From Batillaria attramentaria (taxonomy: Eukaryota > Mollusca > Gastropoda > Batillariidae), in assembly GCA_018292915.2 (NCBI GenBank), contig JACVVK020000191.1, positions 299,001 to 363,000 on the forward strand: a DNA stretch of 64,000 nt, given 5' to 3'. Numbering within the stretch: the stretch's first letter is position 1; the number at the start of each line of letters is the position of its first letter. The translations under genes and the position numbers were made by a program. The notes under the pieces are model-generated. The model saw only the letters and a program-made list of their open reading frames with translations. It had not been told where the DNA came from and made no database searches. Below are positions 35,501-44,193 of this stretch, one piece after another.

Positions 35501-38500
35501 TTTGCTCTGCTTGCGAAAATCGCTCTCGTAATTCCAGTTTCAAGTGTTCCAGCCGAGAGAGGTTTTAGCGAGCAGAACAAGATCAGGACGTCGGCCCATA
35601 ATCAGCTGTCAGAGGACAGAGTGTCAAAGCTGCGCATCCATGCTAGAGACATTGGCAGCTTTGACATCACCGCTGCCAGTGACTGGTTCCATCGCATGCG
35701 CGCACGCCGCAAATAGATCAGTGCAGTTGTGGTGTTGCCAATTTACGACGACGTTGTGTTTGGTCAGATCAAACAGCGATTTCTGCTAGCACACTATGTC
35801 AAATTGTGACAATCTGAACCACTGAATGCAAAAGAATTACTTCTCAGTTATAACGCAAGATTGGTTTCGTTTTGGGACAGCGTCAAAACAAATACAAACT
35901 GTTTCTTTTTTTGCACGAAAGATAGTCACACAGAAATTGCTGTTCGACGCGTGTCTGGTTCCACCGTTTTGTACTTCTTCTGTACAGGTTGTCCGACGGG
36001 TTGCAGGGGGGGGGGGGGGGGGGGGGTGGAGGGGGCAGGCTAAAATGTAGCAAGTGGATACCGGTTAGCGAAAATCCTAGCGCGATCACTGTTATTACAT
36101 AGACTCCTACTGTTAAACAAGGGAGCCAAAAAATGGGCGTGGCCTAATGTCCTGCTGATGAGAATGTGTTGGCACTGTGTGCCACATGGGAAGCCAGGGT
36201 TCCCTCAACTGTGCGTCTGTGCATAATTTACGCACTAAAGTAAAAATTTACGTCCTAAAAAAAATTCGAGGCGGTACGTTGAAGCATTATGAACGCGATC
36301 TGTGCTTAGCTTGACGCACTACCTCTGCACTACCGTGCGTACGCCTACAGGCTTGTTATCGAATGAGTGTTTTCTCTTGCCTTGACCGCGTTCAGTTCAG
36401 TTTTGTTTTTGGTTCTGTTTAACACTCGCAGGCGTTAACTGTCTACTGCTGCAGATCGGTGGCTTCTACAGCCACTCGCGCGTAGTGAACGTGCCTCATC
36501 TTTTCCCGCTGCGCACTGAAACATCCGGCGTACGTGCGATGTCAAAACCATGGATGAAAGATTTTAGAGTCAGTGCTCTTGTTACCGATCGGATTCGCTT
36601 TCTCTGTGACGAATCATGCAACCGAAAAAAGTGAAAGTTCAAAAGACTATGGACTTTTTCGTCAGTGAAAAAGTTGCGGAGGGGCTCGAGCCCTCGCCTG
36701 GCAGCGGGTGCACTTCGGCGTCACATAGCTACGATTCAGACGTCGTATCAGAGTTGGCACAGAGCAGCAAAACTTAGTGTACAAAACTGAATTGTACCCA
36801 CTTCATTTAATTATATGATTTGAAGTTGATAAAATTCAGTTTTACACACACACACACCTTATGTGCTCAGCAGTATTTACTGAATTTATAATTCCATGCA
36901 CTAAAAAACTTGACAAATGATTCTGACCCTTTAAAAATTGAAAGTGGAGGTACAAAGACCCCCTAAAATTTTGAACTGGGGGTCAGTGGACCCTTTAGGT
37001 CTGTAGCTTTTAGGGAGCCCTGGAAGCCTCACTTGAAAACTTTACCCACAAAAATGACAATTATTTAGAGGCTAAACTATTAGTATCAGGTGTTGGTTGG
37101 ACAGAACACATTTCTCGCTGTGCCTGGCGTGTTCATAACAAAAAATCGCAAAATTCACCCTTGTATTAGTTGTTTCAGAAATTTTTTTCCGAGATTTGCA
37201 AGTTTCAATTTGAAAAGGCCGCCTGTCCATTACAGGGATGGAGGAGTGGCTAATCCACAGCTATGTTTAGCAGTCGGCGTCCAAGAATGTGACCTCTGGC
37301 ACTGGTGTCTGAGGAGTAGACAGTTAACGCCTGCGAGCATTAAACAGAACCAAAAACAGAACCGAACTGGACGCGGCCAAGGCAAGGGAGAACATTCATT
37401 CGATCACAACAAGCCTATAGGCGTACGCACGGTAGTGCAGAGGTAGTGCGTCAAGCTAAGCACAGATCGCGTTCATAATGCTTCAACGTACCCCCTCGAT
37501 TTGTTTTTTTAAGGACGTAAATTTTTTACTTTAGTGCGTAAATTACACACAGATGCACAGTTTAGGGAGCCCTGAGTCTGCCTGCCACTCTCTCGCACAG
37601 ACCAATCAGGCGGAGGAGGAGTTGGGCTGCATCTCATTAAAAAGCAATCAAAAAGCCATGGCTTTTTCAGCCGAATCAGCCTTTCCCTTTAAAATAGACT
37701 CTGGGAAAATCTGGAACTTGCAAACAGGTCGATCACCCCATGCATATTTTCGTGTCTGCTGTAAGGAACGATCTGCAATGCATTTTTCTTTCTGTTGGTT
37801 TAATTTTGAGCTTTAAAAAAAAACAAAACCCTAAATGCTTTATCAGTGCAAAGATCGCATGGATGCAAGAGAGCCTTGGGGAAATTCCGGCAAGTGTACG
37901 CTGAAGTCATTCATCATATTCATACGCTTATAATTGTAGCTTAAACATCAAGTCTGCCCCTCAGAAACAATCTGTGCTTTATTTTTCTTTCAGCAGGTTT
38001 CTTTTTCTGATGAACAAAGATTCTGTTGAATGCTTTAATGACATGGAGATCGCATGGATGCCAAATTTAAAAGAAAAAAAAAAACACACACACAAAATGG
38101 TGACTGCACTTCTGGTCATTGACAATATTGATTGGCTGACTGATGAGATCAGACAGCCACGGACCACACCAAATAAGTTTCCTTCTCATCCGGTTTCAGT
38201 CAGGCACTTGTGCGGAGCAGCATATTAGTTATTACACAGATTTTATTCCCTCTAAAAATACCGATTCTGTATTTTGGGGTGAGAAAACTAGTTTCTGTGC
38301 CCCATGCGAAGACTTCCGCCCTTATGAATCTCAAAAAACACCACGTACAAGTTACTTACCCCATCTGGAGCACTCCTAAGAAGTCCCACAAACTTCTTGG
38401 TAAGAAGTCCCAAAGATGTGTCATAACGAGTCTTTTCAAATGGAGACCGTCCACCTGTGAGCATTTAGGTACACATCAGTGTAGTGAGCTGACCATACAT

Positions 38501-41500
38501 GTGTTTCATTTCTATTCTACACTGCACTCTGCATTTATTGGTTTAACCAAACGGTTTACTCCATCACCACTTGGTGAACACCACATCATCTCAGGGTACA
38601 CCACAAAGAAAGCCAACCCTAATTTATTTTTTACTTTTGGCTATGCACTTGCATGATGATTACAGAATGGAAGTTTTCCAATGTCCATTTATTTTACATG
38701 CTCTTATAATATAAGAGTCTTATTAGAGTGTATACACACATGTATGGTCAAGAGTACAAAGGTGCGCCAACCGCGTAAGTGGCTACCCATACAAATGAAT
38801 GATGCTACTACAAATTTGTTTAACTAGAGAGGCAGCAGCCTCCATGGCTCCTTTGTGACATGGGTCAAGGTTATTCAAGAGTATGTTAGTAAAAAGCTTG
38901 TACAGCCGTGACCTCGACACAAGGCCATCTGTAAAGTTCTTATCAATGTCTATCATCGTGCAAAGTATAAAATCTCTGGTACAGTATTTGTAGATTCCAA
39001 AACATGCCCATGTAAAATTTTCAAACTGACTGCTTTAGTGACCTTGAGCCAAAGACATTCAAAATGATATATATTTTGAAAGGTCTTATGGCTGTCTATC
39101 AGCATGCAGTGATCATTTTTTGTTGAAAATCTATGGGTGAAATGGCCCATTACGACCAACTTCTATGGGCCATTTCCAAATTTTATGGGTCATTCTAAAC
39201 GGAACCGAACAGATGAAAAAGCACATAATTTAAATTATATAAACTCTGAGTAATTGTCACCTTAATGTTTGTGGAAAGTTCTCCTGTTCGGCTTGTGAAA
39301 AGCGCTCCAAAACGAGGCTCTGGGGTAGACGAACGATTGCTTCTGATTGGGCAGACCAGACCACCTGATTGTAGTCTCATCCAATGAGACTTTACGTAAC
39401 AATAGCTGTCGCTGGGTAGCAGACGAATTTTGTTGGGGCGTCTTCAGACTGTGAGCGCACAGCACTCTGTGTCAAAACTTTTAGAGTTATATTACTTAAC
39501 TTATAAATAACGATGCGCCGATCGGCGCACAGCTTAAGATTTTTATGGGTCATTTTTTTTATTTATGCGCCAATGGCGCAAGGCGCGGACATAAAATGAT
39601 CACTGGCATGCCAAGTTTGGTGCCTCTGCTGTTTGTAGATTCTGAGAAAATGCCAATGTTAAGATTTCCTATAGATACATTTACTGCGGACGCACAGACA
39701 CACATAGACAGATGATGGAAGGTTACTACACAGACTCCCTTTGTTACACAAGGGAGCCAAAAAGCATGCACAGTTGTCTACTTTGGCTCACTTGTTCAGT
39801 TTAAATCAGAGTTTCAAACAGTGAGAGCTGGATGTAATACATGTATTTACTTCTTGCGTTTAAAACTGTTTTATTGGATTGGGGTTTTTTTTGCGAAAAA
39901 TCGGTGATTGCTGTGAAAGAAAAGCGTGACAGAAGGTACTTGCGATCGCTGTGGTGTTGTTTTGAGAAACATGGAGAACGGTCAGTGAGCCCATTTGCCG
40001 TCTCCAAATGCTCAATACGTCCTTTATTTCAGTTAGCATATATATATATATCAAATATTTTCCTTTCTTTTTTAAAGAAAAGTGAAAATGTAGGCCTGTC
40101 ATGAACTTCCGATGATTAACATTGACTGCTGAGGTCGAACTTACTTTTGTCCCACGAAATACCTAATTTGCATAATCGCCGCCGTTTTTATGTTGTTTCC
40201 ATAGTAATGGAAACAACATCATAGGACGGGCTAAATTTTCCACGTTCATGGGCAAGCATCTGTGGTACGAACGCACGTCACTGCCGATCTCCCGCAGAGA
40301 CGATTTTGCAAGTGTAACTCGGACAATGACGTAAGAAAACGTGCGTCATCGATGCTGACATGTACGGTGCCCCGAACGCGCTTCTCCTCCTCAGTGAGTG
40401 CCGTCTGTGCGTATGTGTGTGCGTGCGGCTGTGTGTGTGTGAATTGTGTCCAGGCCCGTTTCTTCGAAAATACTCAACCGAATGGCTTCAATTTCGGGGT
40501 ATCCAAATATATCAAAATGTTACATTAGAGGAACCAAGCGTGTGATGATTGCTTAAATGATTTTGGAGTTATCGCCCTTTTGAGACAAGTTGGTTGTCTT
40601 TCGTTTACAGGCGTAATATTTATTTAAATCACTCAATTTTTTGGCAGTAGATAGCCTGAATACGGACTCTGAACAGAGTCACTACATGTACTAGAAAATG
40701 GTCGCTCTTATAGTTTTCACGTAAACCGAGCCTGAGTTGACATTGCATGTGAACCCAGTTCAGATGCCTATTTCTCCGAAAATACTGAACCGATTGATTT
40801 CAAATTTGGGGTTTCTAAATGTATCAAGATTGTTGAATAGAAGGCCCGATCCAGGTATGATTGCACACATGATTTGCGAGTTATCGCCCTTTTCAGAAAA
40901 AGTGGCTTTCTGGTGTTTAAAGGTGTAATATTTACCTAAACCACTCCATTTTTTGGACATAGATAGCATGAATACGGACTCTAAACTAAGTGAATTTTGG
41001 AGGTTGTCGCTTTTATACTTTTGGCGTAAGCCGTACCTGATGAAAGTGCTGGTGAACACACTTTAGATCTCAAAATCGCTCCTACTATACATAGAAGAGC
41101 CTGGGGTGCCATAAAAAATATACAAACTAGAGAGGCAAAAGCCTCCATGGCTCCCTTGTGACAAGGGTCAAGGTCATTCACAAGTGTATGTTTGTAAAGC
41201 TCTTATCACTATCATCACGGCATAAGTGTAAAGTGTCTCTGGTGTTCCAAGTTCCTGGCAATATTACAATTTTCCCCCCAAACAGTTTGCATGGCCTTGA
41301 CCTTGGGTCAAGGTCATTAAAATGAGATCACATCAATATATATCTATTATTATGCCAAGTTTGACGCCTCTAGTATTTGTAGTTCCTCCGAAAACGGTAA
41401 TGTTAAAATTCACAACAGCGTTAATGACCTTGACCTTCAGTCAAGGTCATTCAAAAAGGTAGGTCTCATTGCAGTCTATCATCATGCCCTATTTGGTGCC

Positions 41501-44113
41501 TCAACTGTTTGTTGTTTCAGAGAAAATGCCAAGGTTAAAGCTTCCCCAAAACAGCTTGCATGACCTTGACCTTGACTAAATGTCACTGAACACAGGTATG
41601 TCAGTGAAGGTGTTGCCAATGTCTATCACCATGCAAAGTTTGATACTTCTGGTTCTTCTAGATTCCGAAAAAAATGCAAATGTAAAAATTTCCAAACAGA
41701 CTGCTTTAATGACCTTGACCTTGGGTCAAGGTCATTTAAAATGGTATGTGTGCATAGGCCTTATCACTGTCCATCAGCACGCCAAGTTTGGCGCCTCTGC
41801 TGTTTGTTATTTCTGAGAAAATGCCAATGTTAAGGTTTCACAAAAATAGCTTGTATGGCCTTGACCTTGACACAAGGCCATTGCATACATGTATATCTGT
41901 AAAGTTCTGATCATCATGCAAAGTTTCAAACCTCTGGTCTTTGTACTAATGTAGATTCCGTGAAAATGCCAATGTAAAATTTTCAAACAGACAGTGTTAG
42001 TGACCTTGACCTTGAGTCAAGGTCATTCAAAATGATATGTTTTGAAAGGTCTTATGGTTTTCTATCAGCATGCCAAGTTTGGTGTCTCTGCTGTTTGTAG
42101 TTTCTGAGAAAACGACAACGTTAAAGTTTTCTGGACACACACACATACACACACACACACACACACAGACAGACAGACGACGGAGGGCTATTACATAGAC
42201 TCCCATTGTTACACAAGGGAGCCAAAAAATTAGAAAAATTCACTGCAGCCGTTATCGTCAGTTGACTCGAAAATTTGTACTCACAGCACATTTCCTCTGC
42301 AAGCCACACGCCTCACAAACATCGAAGAAGAGACGCACGCGCACTGACGTAAAGTAAGTGCGTCATGTTTGATTGACGTAATGCTGTTTTTTCTTGGGGG
42401 TGTCTCGCCACTTTCTTTCCGAATTCCTGTTTGGAGACGTGGTGTATTTTACTTCTACTATGTCGCCATCTTCGTGCAATCGCAGAGAAGACACGGGATA
42501 CAACAGAATACAACTCCAATACTTTATGAACAGAATATGCACGGAGAACAAATTCATGAAAGAAGAAGAACCCAGAACGCTGTGCAGGGCTGCTTACGTA
42601 CTGAACAGGTCAGATCTAGAACATTTCTCAACTTACTGGAAGGTTCGATATCTTTCCAAGGTGATGTAATCTACTGACGTTACTGCACCAGCATGTTCTG
42701 GGATGGTCTAGAAATTATTTTGCATCGAAATGCAGTATCTTTTCGCGATCTCTACAACTTGACATGTGGAAAGCGGGAATTTCAGTGGGTTTCGTTTTTG
42801 CCACTGACTCACACTCAGAAGCATAATGTGTGTGTGTGTGTGTGTGGAGGGGGGGGGGGGGGGTGTGTGCGTCTAAGGCGAGAGAGAGGGTCTCTTCTCC
42901 GATACCAGTAAGCAATCGTCAGTCAGGTCTGCGGGAAGTAACTCTGTCAAAGGGGAACGACTTTATTACAAGAATTCATTCACCCATGTAGAACCTCGCA
43001 TACGCCAAAACGTTTGTGACGTCAACCAGCTAGGCGAGCTCACACGACCTCATGTGTTTGGGTTTTTGCAAGTGCATAGAGGCACGATAAGGGTTTTCAG
43101 TACTTTCTTTATGTCAGCATGCTTGATGTCAGAGAGCTTGCGTTCCGGCGTGTGCGCGCGGGCTGCATACATGACACAACGACTACGACTGTGACTACAG
43201 CAGGTCATTGAATGGAAACAACATATTGGGCTGGTGGCCATCTTGTTTCACTCTTTAGTTTTCATGGAAGAACACCGATATATATCTCTCATGTTGCTGA
43301 AAAAAACATCGTGTTGATTTCGGAGACCTGACTGTGTGTTAAATTTTACTGTTGTGTTCACACGAGAAAAAAAATCGATCGCTACATGCGGGTACAAGAT
43401 TATTTCAACCGGCGGCCATTTTGAACACAAGCTGGAAGCATCATTTCTTTGAGCCGATGACTTCGATCAGCGTCAATGGAGGAGGCAGCCGATAATCCCG
43501 AGGTTAAGTTCTTAACATTACGTGCTACTGTCTGTTGCCTTCACAAAAATCTAGTCAATGCGGCAGCAAAAAGTCAATAAACACTAAGACTGGTAAGAGT
43601 GTGTTCTTGTGCATTTTGGAATACTGCTGACAACAGCGGCAACATTGGTAAACTTGATGTTAGTGTGGTGAATGGTATTACCGATATGTATGGATGTTAA
43701 TCCTTGTCGCGATTCTAGTCAATACACTGTACAGCAGTGAAGACATGAATTGTGGTATCGGCTGTGAACGATAGGTTCATGGTCTGTTCTGTAAGCTGTG
43801 TATTCAACAACAAACAACGAATGCCTTAGATATTTTATAGTGGAAAGCTACTCGGAAAAAGATCTTTAGCAGGGAGTAAAACTTTCTTGCTTAACATTTC
43901 AGATGTCTCCGGTTTAAACACAATTTTTCTCACAATCGTAGAGGATCTAGTGTTATTGGTAGAACTTGGAGAGGGGAGAACCGGCAACAATAACAAAACA
44001 GACAAAATAAAAAGAAATTTGGAGAAACAACTTTGTAGGACGGGGCCGCTCCTCCTTGTTTTTTTAATTTTTTTAATGGCCAGAAACATAGGACAGCGAA
44101 ATTGTGTTTTGAT

Positions 44114-44193
<80 letters not shown>

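Larger units (their letters stand above)
32627..36127 (+). mobile_element. nuclear-receptor-motif repeat, copy 4, split by a hAT transposase gene
   Basis: The left end (CTAGAGGCAGAAGCCTCCAT) and about 180 bp run to about 32808. The right end (TTATTACATAGACTCCTACT ... CAAGGGAGCCA) is found only at 36090-36127. Everything between is the hAT-like gene with its own insertions. No target duplication was found, so deletion on insertion or later is likely. Confidence 0.65.

Noticed and set aside
20706..42224. CRISPR-like array (regular repeats with spacers) in the motif repeats
   Set aside because: Units are long, diverged and dispersed within a mobile element of an animal genome; no cas genes or constant short repeats.
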